From positions 1 through 64,000 of the forward strand of contig CAXKVR010000239.1 of the NCBI GenBank assembly GCA_964058845.1: a stretch of DNA of 64,000 nt, given 5' to 3'. The position numbers were made by a program, and so were the translations under genes. Below the pieces are notes generated by a model, which worked only from the letters and a program-made list of their open reading frames with translations, was not told the origin of the DNA and did not search any database. Below, one piece after another: positions 12,806 to 29,280 of the stretch (positions are counted from its first letter, which is position 1; each line of letters begins with the position of its first letter). This stretch comes from Carex sylvatica. Taxonomy: Eukaryota; Streptophyta; Magnoliopsida; Poales; Cyperaceae.

Positions 12806-13270
12806 CACTGGTCGGGGCCACACAAGAATGCAAATATTTTCTTTCAAGAAATATTTCCGTAGGACTGAAAAACTTAGCTTGAGATATACGCTACGGTACA
12901 TATCACACGGTCTAAAAATCTTATGTGAACCTGTTATAAAGTATTTTTAGCACTTGTGAATTTTTCTTTTCTTTGTTGTTGTTATTGTGTTTACCCAGGG
13001 GCCTGAAATCATATCTGAGCTAACTCAAAATTTAAATTTAGATTCAAACTGTTTGACCTGTTTTAACACAAATATTAAAGAGACATTGTACTCTGGGTTC
13101 GGATCTAAACTTAGCTTGACGAAACATTTATGGATTCTCCGTGGAGCTTTCTTGTGAAAGCTTTGTACCTTTCTAATTTTAACGAATATACAGTTATACA
13201 CTAAGTTTAGATATTGTATGGTGACTAAAACGACACAAAATAAACAAATAACTCTAATTTTAAGAATATA

Positions 13271-13553
13271 CAGCCTTTCCGCCTCCGGTCCTGCAAATAT
13301 CAACCGTTCGATTGATACATCCAGGATAGACCTTTTTTTTTTTTTTTTTGAGGAGATCCCGGATAGGCCGTTGCTATTTCTAATCGAGTATACAGTTGAA
13401 GCTGAAGGCTTCGTTAATTAAAACCGCTAAATTTAACTAACATCCACCGCCTTTCCGCTTTTGCTCTAGCCAATATCAGCCGTCCGATGGATGCCTCTGG
13501 ATTGTAGACCGTTGAGATATCCAATAGAGTAGACCGTTGAAGGCTCCGCTAAA
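13271..13553 (+). promoter_or_regulatory. Duplicated cyclin promoter segment with MSA-core motifs
   Basis: Two diverged copies of one segment lie in tandem just upstream of the cyclin gene (about 13271-13430 and 13447-13553). Both run CCTTTCCGC, AATATCARCCGT, then GAAGGCTYCGYTAA. The first copy is expanded by a poly-T tract at 13331-13349. In the second copy the core CCGTT (reverse of AACGG) occurs at 13509-13513 and 13534-13538, within 60 bp of a TATA-like TTTATATATT (13558-13567). AACGG is the core of the MSA element bound by three-repeat MYB factors in G2/M genes such as B-type cyclins (established). That these sites function is inferred; only the core matches fully. Confidence 0.55.
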
Positions 13554-13714
13554 TCCCTTTATATATTCCAACATTCCATTCACTGGGAAAGAAAATATTC
13601 AGATCGATAACATTTCTTTCGGAGGTTTAGGGAGAGAACAAAAGAGAGATAGAGGCGAGAGAAAAAAAAAAAAAAAAAACCAAGACCTCATTTGCTTTCT
13701 CTTGTAATCCGACA

Positions 13715-16253
13715 ATGGCTGCCAATTTAGAGAGACAAAGAGAGGAGAAGCTGAGGCTTCGGCCCCTTCCAAATATTTCTGAGAGGAAAGATAAGGAAAT
13801 AGATTCCATGGTAATAACCACGGATCAAAGTATGGTCATGCAACAGCAGAGAGGTACATATCTACCATTTTGTCTCCAATAAATTCGTTTTTTCTTGAAA
13901 TTGCTAGGGTTTATATTTAGTTCTTCCATTGATTGACTGAGCTTAGGATTGTCTTTGTCTTTTCTTATATTTTGTGGACATCCAATTGATTTTGACTTAC
14001 GAATAGTGCTTGATTTGGGTTTCGTGAGCTATTATTCGGTTTGGCCCTATATCCTGTTTTCTTTTTTTTATGAAGAAGTTGTACCTGACACCACCTATAT
14101 CTTTTATTCACAAAAAAAATACATAAAAAGGAAAAAGAAGAACTCAGTATTGTTTGTCAAACAAAAAAGGAAGCCAGTAACAGTTTTTGTATAACTACAA
14201 AATTTTCAAATTTTAGGGGGTGCTGTGGAGAAACAGAAGGCTCCTAATGCTAAGGGAGAAGTCAAAAGCCGCATCATCTTAAACAGCATTGAAAACGTTA
14301 ACTCCCCCACAACAAGGTTAGTTTACTTGCTGAGATCATTTTTCTCCTTCAATTTCATTGAAAATATATAATTTATTATCTTTATTTATTGTTTTCTTCT
14401 GTTCGGTTTCAAGCAGGTTTGGTGCAAATTTTTTCGCAAATACGACGGAAACTCAAGCCGTGGCTGCTTCCAACAAAGTAATTATCTTGTTCTATGTCAA
14501 ATTAAAAAAATTCTTGTAATTTGTAGAGTTAGATTAATTATCCTGATATCAAACTTTGTAAAGGCTGACCAGAATAAACCCAAGCACAAAATTAACCATG
14601 TAATCCACTTATCAATGTTTATTTAATATTTCAGCAGCTGCCAGTGATGTTTCCATCTGACAATCAAGCAGCACTGCAGATGCTTGCACTGAAATCTGCC
14701 ACGAAGAAGCCGATTAAGCTGGTCCCCAAACAAGCTGAAAATATTAATTTGGACTCTCGTTCTGACAACGGGTTAAATCAAATGTCAATTTCTGTTTCAA
14801 AGACGCAGATAAGACAAGACCATTCACTTACTTCTGTTCTCTCGGCCCGTAGCAAGGTGCTTTTCAATTAAAATTTCCTCACCTTTGTTTCAGTTTCTGT
14901 AAATAAAGATATGTAATGACAGAGTTTATTGTGTTTATTCAGGTAGCCTGCAGCATCAGTGAGAAGTCGAATCTAGAAATTGACGAAATAGATTTACCAG
15001 ATTTATTTAATCACCTAGCTGTCGTGGAGTATGTTCAGGACTTGTACACTTTTTATAAGCAACAACAGGTATTATCTTTTTCAATTTATGAAATTTACCA
15101 GTACAGTACCTTGTAACAAGTTAGTAAACTTCAGTTCTTTTGTTTATTTGTTCAAACAGCATGTCGGTAGGCCCATTGACTACATGCATAAGCAGCCGCA
15201 CATCAACCCAAAAATGAGAGCGATTCTGGTTGATTGGATAACAGATGTGCACTTCAGATATAATTTGCTACCAGAGACTTTATATCTGACAATCTACATA
15301 ATCGACCGGTACCTCTCTCTAGATGGAGTAAAAAGACTCCAGCTTGTTGGCATGTGTGCGTTGTTAATTGCTTGCAAGTACGAAGAACTTCGGGCTCCTC
15401 GGGTATAAAATAATATACGTTTTTTCTTGCCAATTTCTCAAAATTATTGCTGGGCGAATTTACCAATTTTAAACTAAACTACGGTGTGTTCATGCAGGTA
15501 AGTGATTTGATCTACATTGCATGCAATAAGTACACAAGAGAGGAGATTCTGAGGATGGAAAAGATGATCCTAAACAAGCTCGAGTGGTACCTAACCGTAC
15601 CGACAGCCTACATGTTCTTGGTTCGGTTCGTGAAGGTAGCCAAAGCTGACCAGGAGGTATTGCATACCATCAATCACTTCATTCTTTTTCCTCAAAAAAT
15701 CAATCATTTCATTCTTTTTGTTCAGAGTTGCAGGTTAATCATTAGGCTGATCCTGAAAATCTTGTTTTAATTTGACAGTTGGAGCACATGATATACTTCC
15801 TTGCTGAGTTGGGGTTGATGCAGTATGACCTGATCAAGTACTGCCCCTCCATGGTAGCGGCCTCAGCTGTGTACACAGCTTGTTGCACTCTAGGGAAGTC
15901 TCCTCTCTGGACAACAGCCCTCGAGCGCCACACCTCCTTCTCCGAGCCCCAGCTATTGTAAGTGTGCCTCACATTTCTACTAACTTTTTCTTTCTTTTAC
16001 AAATAACTTCTATTTTTTGGTGCACGTAGTATTCGTGTACTGTTTTTAAATTCCATCCTTATTTATTTGTTTGTTTTGTACATGTAGAGAATGTGCACGA
16101 TTACTCGTGAAAGCTCATTGGACCGCGCCAGGTGGTAAATTAAAGGTGATTTATCAGAAGTACATGCTTCAACAATTTGGGCATGTCGCGCACTACCCAC
16201 CCGCAATGAGTCTGATTGAGGTGTCAAATTCTGGGGCACCTTCTTCTTCTTGA
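13715..16253 (+). CDS. CYCB1: G2/mitotic cyclin B1-like, 9 exons
   Basis: This is a mitotic B-type cyclin of 464 aa that should activate a CDK at G2/M and be destroyed by the APC/C. Exons: 13715-13853, 14217-14316, 14417-14477, 14635-14856, 14943-15068, 15160-15402, 15498-15656, 15779-15957 and 16088-16253. All introns are GT-AG and the phases agree. A textbook destruction box RIILNSIEN (RxxLxxIxN) lies at residues 65-73. The first cyclin fold begins at about residue 230 with MRAILVDWITDVHFRYNLLP, continues through ETLYLTIYIIDRYL, and is followed by LIACKYEE. The C-terminal cyclin fold spans exons 7-9 (WYLTVPT, CPSMVAASAVYTA). WYLTVPT and VHFRYNLLP point to the B1 rather than the B2 subgroup. 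Length is normal and I see no disabling change. A 27-bp tandem duplication sits in intron 7 (15663-15725). Confidence 0.95.
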
Positions 16254-18503
16254 GGGAAGAATGGCATTTATCTTCTCCAACTTGCAATCCATGCTGGCTT
16301 CAATTCATGTGTTTTGCCATATGTTCAATTTTTAAATTCTCACTCTAAATTCATGTCAGAGTAATGAATGATAGTGATATGTGGATGATGTAATATTCTG
16401 GAGTGACTTCAATCAGTGTTTAGTTCAATAGATATCTTTGGCTTTAAATTATATGATTGAACTCTCCCTCTAGCCCTGAATTTATTTCAATGATTGGATT
16501 TTCTTTAAAGTTACATTGATTATTGAATTTACAAAATTCTCTTCAAGTTTGTGAATTCTCAATCTATATCCAAAATAAAAGAAGACGAACGACATATCTT
16601 TACTTTTGGAATACTTGTTGAACTTTCTGATGCAGAGTTAGTGGAATCTTCTTTCCTTCATTTCTCTTGTCCTTTATTTCCATCTCTTTTTTTTTTTGTA
16701 TATTCTTATTTTGCTTTCAGGTCTCAGTCATATGACGGAATGGAAAGGATTTTAGAATCTCAGGAAACATTTCATGAGGGAGGACTGTGAGAGCCAACAG
16801 TGGAATCAGCACAGTACGATGAAGGTAAGTAATAAAGTTCTACGGTAGAGTACCCTGTAGTACGTCATATATATAATCTACAACACTTCGTATCATATGT
16901 TGTACCAGTGCGGATGAAATTAATAAAGCAGTATGCAACATTGTTATAGGGGTTCCAGGTTTACTGCCCACTGGTTTTCAACCAAAGAAAATATCCATAT
17001 ATTAAAATAAATTACAATGAAAAGGGAAAATCATGTAAATTGGTATTACATGTCTGGTGCATGTCCTGTCTTTCCTTGACGTTTTTGTTATGAAAATTTG
17101 TCAACTTGTGCTTATTTTAGTTTAATTCAGTGCCATTTTAGCAAAAATTGAAAAGTCGGTTGAATTAGTTGAGAGACTAAATGAGAATGAGAGCCTGGGG
17201 CTAAACATTATTCAAATAATTAATAGATGAATTCTCTTTATTCTTCTCTTTAGGGTTTAGGTGTACAGAAGTAATTATAAATCAAAATTTCTTAAATTAT
17301 GAATTTCAACGATGAACGGCTCACTTGGTGGGGGCGATACAAACCATCACCTCTGTATTGAGTCCAGAATTGCAAAAGATCGAGTACCTGAATATAGTCT
17401 CACTTAATCGTGAGAGCACAACAAATTTGATCTTTCAAAGCATCAAAGTTTTTTTTTTTTTTTTGAATAAAAATTAGAGACCAAAATCACTCAACTATTT
17501 AATATTCACAAATAATTTTTTTTTTTACTAAAAAAAAAAAAAAATTATTTCTTCTGAGTTTCAAACTTACAGCCTCACTTAATCGTGAGAGCACAACAAA
17601 TTTGATTTTTCGAAGCAGCAAGGTTCTTCTTTTTTTTTTTGAACAAAAATTAGAGGCCGAAGTCACTTAACTATTTAGTATCCACAAATAATTATTTATT
17701 CTGAGTTTCAAAGTTACAGCCTCTCATATGAAAAGCATTGTTTTTACTACTGAACTAAAAACTAGTTATGAGCAACAAGTTCCTTTTTAAGAGTTTTTTC
17801 CATTTTTCAAAGTTTCTCACTCTTTTATCTGATGGGATATTAGAAGAGTGTTTTTTTTTTTTTTAGAAAGGGATAACTAGAAGAGTTTAGAAATCAAAAT
17901 CATAAATAACTTGTTATCTATTGACCCAAATTGCTAATCGGAGCTCATCGGGCTATGTATCTTTAATTGTTACAGTTAAAACTCTTATTCCCTATAATCT
18001 TTGTTAAACAGAAGGAAAAAGAAATTCTGATCTGTTCCCATTCCTAAATTCCTCAAATTCGCGTAACGCCAAAATTATTTATTATTTATTATTTTTAGAG
18101 CTATGGTATTGTTTCATGCCATCATGTGCTTAGAGGCGAGGCGACAGAGTGGTTCATTCTGAATACACAGCAAAAAAAAAGTTCTGCTGAACTGATGTCC
18201 ATGGATTCAGGGAAATGGGGTTACCTCAGCAAATATTGCCAATGTCAATGTAACAAAAAAAAAAAAAAAAGACATTTCTCAAGCCGCGATTCATTAAAAA
18301 GCACTCTTAAAATACAGTGCCCCACAGAACACCAGTCAAAAAGTGTAACTATTAATGTCCGAAAAAAAATACTAGAAACTGGAATACACAATCAAGAGTT
18401 GCAAAACTGCAACAAAACTCTTTTAGCTGCAAAGTGCTCTTATTTTGAAGAATATAAAGGGGCTTATCCAAATCTGCATACTCAAAATAGAGCAAAAAGT
18501 TTC
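16254..18503. other. Intergenic region between convergent cyclin and MDH genes
   Basis: No gene is supported. The 79-codon frame at 16551 and the 130-codon frame at 18126 (overlapping the MDH 3' end antisense) lack family signatures. The region holds poly-A/poly-T tracts and the tandem repeat at 17398-17725. Confidence 0.5.
17398..17725. repeat. Tandem duplication, unit about 175 bp
   Basis: CACTTAATCGTGAGAGCACA occurs at 17401 and again at 17576. The similarity continues through AAATTAGAGRCC and TGAGTTTCAAASTTACAGCC. The copies differ mainly in homopolymer length. Confidence 0.8.
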
Positions 18504-23012
<4,509 letters not shown>

Positions 23013-23459
23013 TTGATCGAGATAAGAGTACGAGATATGTAGAGAAAAGGCTACGAGACCAAAATGAAACCAGGCGACTTGGGGATGAAGATGAGATTCG
23101 GAGGGGTCACTTATAAAGCAGCTGAGGCTATTTCCCTGATTATTTTTCCTAATAATCTCGGATTAACGTTCTAGAATAAACCTTATCACTGAAATTGGTC
23201 CCCACACTGTCGTGTATGCTATGGCAAATGCAAAAGATAAGAATTTGCGGTTTGGATCGTGATCTGGAAAGTGCAAATGATATAATAGGGACCCCGTGAT
23301 ATTCCTCTAGTCCTCGGAGGCTCGGAGCGCTATTCTACAACAAATTATTTCACTGACATGAATGACCCATAAAAATAAAATAATGAGGGATAATACTTAT
23401 GGTCCTCCACTCTCTTGAACTCTGGATTTAGGGAGAAAAGTTGTGGACCTTTGAGCTAC

Positions 23460-23638
23460 GAGTGCGTATCCTCTGAGATATCTCATATTTTGCGTGACAG
23501 ACGTGTCCGGTGCCTATTCGGGGGTGGCGTGGGGGCCAGTATTATTTGAGCTTTGAGATTCGCGCAGAACGTATTGAAACGGTTGAGATTTTCCAAAAAG
23601 TCACGCAAAATATGAGGTATCTTAGAGGATGCGAATTC
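23460..23638. mobile_element. Short MITE (Mutator-like), 179 bp
   Basis: Terminal inverted repeats of about 38 bp begin GAGTGCGTATCCTCTGAG on the left and GAATTCGCATCCTCTAAG on the right (read inward). Both reach TTTTGCGTGAC. The flanking 9-bp sequences TTGAGCTAC and TTGAGCTGC (23451-23459, 23639-23647) differ at one base. It lies about 450 bp upstream of the MDH start. Confidence 0.8.
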
Positions 23639-23647
23639 TTGAGCTGC

Positions 23648-26600
23648 TGGATGGTCTCGGATCATGACATTAAATGGAGTTCACAAGTGAGTATGATACG
23701 TGGAAGGCAGAACAGCTACAGTTTTCCTCGCGATCCGAGCGAATTATCACTGCGAAATACTACAAATACAGATAACTCGCTGATGTGGCGGTCGTAATGA
23801 GCTGTCGTTTAATGGTTATCAGGCAATTGACTGGTTTTGTGAATTTTTAGTAGGCCGGTTGTAGTGAGCTAAGTTATCTTACAGGCTCACCCACTAGGCC
23901 ACTAGTTTTGCCTTACCTGGCTACGGATCCAGTCATAAATCATTACTTCTTCTTTTTTTCTTTTGGGAAAATTTGAATCCACAAATGGCTAACAGAAATA
24001 GTGCTTGTTCCTTGATACAAACCAATCATGGCGATTGGAGATATCCATGTCATTTTATAAAATCAGAGAGTATCTTTGACGGATTATGCCGTCTCTATCT
24101 TTAAATTTTCAACTTCTCTTTGTTTATGTTGTTGATGGTTTTGCCGATTGTTGATATCTGGTTATCCATTTTTGTATCAAGAAATAAATGAGAGGTGATA
24201 AGTATATCTTTTAGATATTTAATACTATTATCGAAGAGTGTTTATTGCTTGATGTAAGAAACTTTTTATACTTATATTGCTACTTGCCTCACTACAAATA
24301 AAATTCTAAAATTATATTTTCAATTATTCGATCAAGTATTACGCTTAAAATTTCATATGATTGCTGAGAAACAAAATGTAGTGAGAACTTCAGATTTAGA
24401 TATAAACATTTGGAAATTCAAATATTTAGCGACTTACATATTAAGTATAATTATTTTCAATGCAGATAAAAAGGTACAAAGTGGTGTGCAAGATTTTTTT
24501 TCTCTGTATTTTCATAATATCTCAAAGGCAAAGCTCGAAGGTCAAATCTTGTTTTTTTAAAACACATACATTATTAGTTTTTGGATGTCAACGAAACACA
24601 TTATTTGTTTATCCTATACTCGTATCATATTCAGACTGCAGGAATGAGTAAGATTTTTTTTTATTAGTTTATACTTTATGGATAAGGATATGAACATAAA
24701 ATAAAATTTTGTTAGTTCCATCTAGTAAAGATACAAGTAAGATATATTTCGTACTCATTACTTTATTAGGTAATTGATAAATGCAAAATCATAAATGATA
24801 ATTTATTACTGTATATTTAATTATATAATATTTATTATTAGGACGGTATTAATTTATATAACATTTTATGTATTTTTAATTAGTATTTTATATTCTTTTA
24901 AAATTGATGAAACCAATAATATTATAATTATTTATATTTAATGATATTATGTACATGAAGCGTTTAAAGTTTAAACTTTGCAATAATATATTTATTTATT
25001 TGTTTTAATTTTGAGTATATTATATTATTATTTAATAATTATTGTTTTTTTTTCCAAATTTTGTCCTTTACTAATTATTGAGTTAGATGATGCAATAATG
25101 TGAATTCTAAATATACTAAGGGTTGTGGTGCATCAGCATTTAGTCACAATTCTCATAAAAAAAGGGGGGGTCACAATCAAAATTGTCAGATTGGATCCCT
25201 CAGCTACACTCTCATCCAAATATATGTTGCCATATTCTTATTTGTTGTGTTTTTTTTTTTGCTAAAACATTCCACTCAAGTCACATATATGTTGTCTTTT
25301 ATATATAGAACTTGAAGAATTGTTAAAGAGCTACTTACAATCATATATTAATATATAATACGAAGACAAAGAGTCAAAAGTATTTAAAAAATGTTTTATA
25401 TAATAACCAAAGACCAAATAATTGAATACTATCGAAATAGCATAACACCGGTATTTTGGACAAAAATGATTAACAAACGCGGATTATAAAAAAAATAAAT
25501 AACGGTAAAATTAATTAATCCATTATTATAATCAATGGAGTTGCACGGAATAAATATTGCAATTATTACTATTATTTATATTGTTTATATATCATTATCG
25601 TTATATATGTTATTTTCGTCACCATCATAACCATTATTAATTATTAATGAATGAGGCTATGGTACTGTGCACAGCGCGAATTGGTCCGTCCTATAGATCA
25701 ATATATATGTATTTAAGGTTCAATTATTTGACCTAAATCATTCAACATGATTTTCATATGAATATGTACTTGTAGATCAAATTTTAATTATTTATAAAAA
25801 AAATTAAATAGGCAGAAAATAATTAATTTTGAATGGTCTAAAATTATAGGTTAAGTGATTTTATACCTGTTTAAAAAAAATAAAAAGAAATATAAAATTT
25901 AGTATGCAAGTACATTTTAATACGTAGGTTTATATCACTATTAACAGTTTAAAAATAAAGATATGGATCCCAATAGCTTGAAAGTTCAATTGATTGACAT
26001 CTCAATGTTAATTCGGGTACTGGTACTGTTTCTGATGCTTAATTGGCCAATTAGGGGTAAAGAATTATTGAGATTTTATTGCCTATTTGGTTGAAGCATT
26101 ATTCTCTTTGTAACCATACCAATCAGGCCTAGATTTATTTGGTCGAAAATTGAAGTGTTTATAATCTCCTTATTATTTATTGATTCTGATGACATATCTG
26201 TGTTTCACATGTCAGGTACTAAATATATTTTTCTTGTTTTATGAGATTGTTTCTTTAGGAATTACATAATCTATTTACAATAATTATGAATATAACCGAT
26301 ATTTGTTCTATCTGCAAGTGTCAGCTACTACTTTGAAGACTTTGAAGAATTCTCAGGGAAATTTTCTATTAAATCAAAGTAGAAAAATACTAAATGTTTT
26401 TTGACAATTTCCATGTAAACCTAACTGAATGGCTTCATAGTTTGCTTATGCGAACTTGAACCTACATCAAATCACATTGGCTTGATGTTTTTCAATTTGC
26501 ATTTTATGAAAGGCGACATGGAAAAGAGGCAGTGTGCAAAAATCGTAAAAAATGTTCATTGTTAGATGCAAGTATGTGATATTTTGGGTTACTTTTCATG

Positions 26601-26887
26601 TGAAATTGGTTGGAATTATTTGAAATATCAAAGTCTAGCTTTTCTGTTAACTTTAATATGTTATACTCCTAAAATCTAAATCTTTTTGTACCAATTTTGA
26701 TTTCGGTGGGTCCATTATTGGGACAATAATGCCCTCCTGTCAAAGCACCCTTTGTTGTCTCACCAATCGCCATAGGATTTCATTGTTAGACATTCTGTAC
26801 CTATGCTTTTAATTAGTCTGGAACTATCTAGTGCATACCAGTTATTGACTTGAGATTTTTGGTGCTATGTTTGAAATTTGAACACAG
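23648..26887. other. Intergenic region, mostly AT-rich, no gene seen
   Basis: Open frames here are short and lack motifs. A hairpin-MITE remnant occupies about 25653-25950. The stretch 26040-26887 looks intron-like (T-rich, few frames) and leads into the orphan exon-like segment at 26888. Confidence 0.45.
25653..25950. mobile_element. Truncated hairpin MITE
   Basis: It begins GAGGCTATGGTACT, as in the intact copy at 44580-44948. Recognisable arm sequence (AAAATTTAGTATGCAAGT near 25894) follows, but the right end is lost. Confidence 0.6.
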
Positions 26888-26992
26888 AAACCAGTACAGC
26901 AGGAAGAGAAAATAATTGCAACATGGGGAATTGATGTGCCAGAGAATCGGATTTTAATTGATCTGAACTTGCTTGCTAATGCTCGAAAGAAG
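26888..26992 (+). other. Orphan exon-like coding segment, 35 codons
   Basis: A 105-bp segment has an AG acceptor at 26886-26887 and a GTATG donor at 26993. It stays open in phase 0 and encodes a protein-like stretch starting KPVQQEEKIIATWGID and ending NLLANARKK. Composition and conserved-looking sequence suggest a real or captured exon. I do not recognise the family. I found no partner exons: upstream is intron-like sequence and downstream, from about 27000, is repeat-like DNA. It may be an exon carried off by a transposon or a fragment of a dead gene. Confidence 0.4.
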
Positions 26993-27624
26993 GTATGATG
27001 TATTGAAATGGGGATTCGGTTTTGTCCAAAGTCCTCTTCATTCAAAGCTAAGCTTAAACGTCTTATTTGCATTGAGATTCGTGCAAACATATTTTAAACT
27101 TAATAAATTTAAATGGCTCCTCAAATCTAAATGTCTATACTAATTTTGATGCAAATCGAACGGTTTAGATCTGGCTTTGGATAAAATTTTGTCCAAAGCC
27201 ATTTGGACAAAACCCCCACCCATTGAAATGGGCCTTTATAATTTTTTATTTTCAGTCTATTATATTATTTCTATGCTGCATAGATATATATCACATCTTA
27301 GGATTTTGAAAAATTTATGTATCCATATACGTATTAAATATCATACTTATATCTGCATCTATGCAGAATAGAAATAAAATAATAGACTGAAAAAAATAAA
27401 AATAAAAGATCCATTTCAATAAAACTGATACCTTAAGGAAACTGGGTAATGTTAGCTTTCATCCGCTTTTTTTTTTTTCTCAAATAAAACTACTTATCAT
27501 TAAACTGGCATATATACAGGCTTACTGTATGTACACTGACAAGAAAACAATATCAAGGAAACAAGCTATATCATCAAGCTAATTCAAACTACACATACTG
27601 TATTAATTAAAATGACACATGATA

Positions 27625-28044
27625 CTAGAAACCTCTACTCTCAGCACTTTGCTTTCTCATCTGCTCTTTAAACTTCCTAATAAAAATCTCTGCTCTTAAA
27701 TCGACATCATCCGCCTCTTTGATATCAGTGTTTGATTGATCAGAACTGATACCTACTAGAACTGGGCCATCTAAGCTTTCAATTTTACCCATTATACCCT
27801 CCTCCTCAGTCTCTGATCTCGTTTCCTCTTTTGGCATTTCAATGTGTTTACATGTCGTTGCCACTTGTACCGGGTTTGGCTGAGTGTACAACTCATCCAC
27901 ATACACCAGAGAAAAATTCCTTTGTCGATGCGTGTTTCGAGCATAGCGTTTCTTCCGACGAAATATCTTCCATTTATTGATTTTAGAAATTTTGTATTGG
28001 ATGATCGAAGCGAAGTCGACCTCCTTCATGCTCAAGCAAGACAT
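27625..28044 (-). CDS. DUF761-type small plant protein
   Basis: A single-exon frame of 139 aa. The N-terminal half is basic (KWKIFRRKKRYARNTHRQRN, residues about 25-44). The middle is acidic (ETRSETEEEG). The C-terminus DVDLRAEIFIRKFKEQMRKQ matches the short conserved C-terminal block of plant DUF761 (cotton-fibre-expressed type) proteins, where a VDxRAExFIxxFxxQ pattern is typical. No molecular function is established for that block. A TATA-like ATATAAAATA lies on the minus strand at 28156-28147, about 105 bp upstream of the start, which supports this ATG and expression of the gene. There is no signal peptide or membrane segment. Its neighbours give no functional hint. Confidence 0.75.
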   Translation of the reverse strand: MSCLSMKEVDFASIIQYKISKINKWKIFRRKKRYARNTHRQRNFSLVYVDELYTQPNPVQVATTCKHIEMPKEETRSETEEEGIMGKIESLDGPVLVGISSDQSNTDIKEADDVDLRAEIFIRKFKEQMRKQSAESRGF

Positions 28045-28146
28045 GAGATATAGACAAAAAAAGTAAAATCAAATGAAGAAAGACAATCGTTTGTTTCTTG
28101 CTACTATGAATTGGTGAGTTAATTAGGAAAAATTTGTGGTGGAAGG

Positions 28147-28156
28147 TATTTTATAT
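28147..28156 (-). promoter_or_regulatory. TATA-like box of the DUF761 gene
   Basis: ATATAAAATA on the minus strand, about 100 bp before the start codon. Confidence 0.5.
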
Positions 28157-28569
28157 CAGTGCATTAATGGGTTAATGGGTTATTGGTTTTTAAAGTGGGT
28201 CGCGTACTGGCATCATGACATGAGAATATATATGTTGTGTAAGAATTACGCGAAAAGAGCATCTTAGTTCTTACCAGTGGGGCGAATAAGAGCATCTTAG
28301 TTACTGGTTTTTTATTTTTATTTCGAGGAATCTGTTTTGTCGCAGCTCTATAACCTTTACTAGTTATCTTTGTCAGATATCGTGCAATAACTTAAGTATT
28401 GCCTTTGTGTAGCAGGTTGAGAAGTCTAAAATGTATTCAATTCATTACCAGATTTCATAGCCACCAAATTTATATTACGATAGATGTGTGATAGACAAGA
28501 TGAAATGAAAACTTCCAGTCACATGAGTAATGGATAACTTCATCAAGATATAAATAGAAGTTAATCATT

Positions 28570-28745
28570 GAGATATTCTTCCATTCTAGTGTACTGGCGC
28601 AAAAAGGATAATTACAGCTGTATTTGTATTAGCATTAGGATTTAGATAAGTTTAATATAAATAAGGCTGCTGTAACACAATTGAATGAATATAGAATATA
28701 CAAAATTGCTTCTATCTCTTCTCTGTCTCTATCTCTTTACAATGC
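28570..28745 (+). repeat. Possible LTR fragment
   Basis: AATATAAATAAGGCTGCTGT followed by AACACAATTGAATGAATAT and a CT-rich tail resembles the TATA/R/U5 part of a plant LTR. No matching second LTR, primer site or coding remnant was found. Confidence 0.25.
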
Positions 28746-28859
28746 GAATGAAGCTGCTGGAAAAACTTTAAATGAAATGGCGGATATATAGGCTAACATT
28801 GAGCTTCTCTTTTATTCTCATTTTCTAATTATTAATTATAAGAACATGTTTGTCGACTT

Positions 28860-29280
28860 TTAAAAAGAAAGTTCTTACTTGGACATATCCAGATTAATAC
28901 ACCGAAGTTCACGAGTAAAACTAGGTTTTCATCAAATCTCTTTGTGAACTTATTTATTAAATGGATTTCAAATGATAAATTCAAATAGTTGAAATTCATT
29001 TACAAGTAATGCGTCAAATACAAAATTTTTAAACTTTCGAATTAAATTTGTATAAGATCAAGTAGTAAAAATATATTCAAAAAATGAATGCATTAAAATT
29101 AATTTATATACATTCTAATTTTGGCCACTTTACTTTATACTAAATTAATTCGAAAGTTTAAAATTTTTGCATGTAGACACATCACTCTTAAGTTCGGATT
29201 CCTAATTTGAAGTTAATCCAATAGATTTTAAAATTGAGTTAACAAATGGATTTGATAAACTTAAAAACACCCTAGTTCTA
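28860..29280. mobile_element. Decayed hairpin MITE, second family
   Basis: The right end ACACCCTAGTTCTACT and the inner AATGCATTAAAATTAATTTA match the hairpin at 47886-48297. The left terminus is degraded. Confidence 0.5.
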
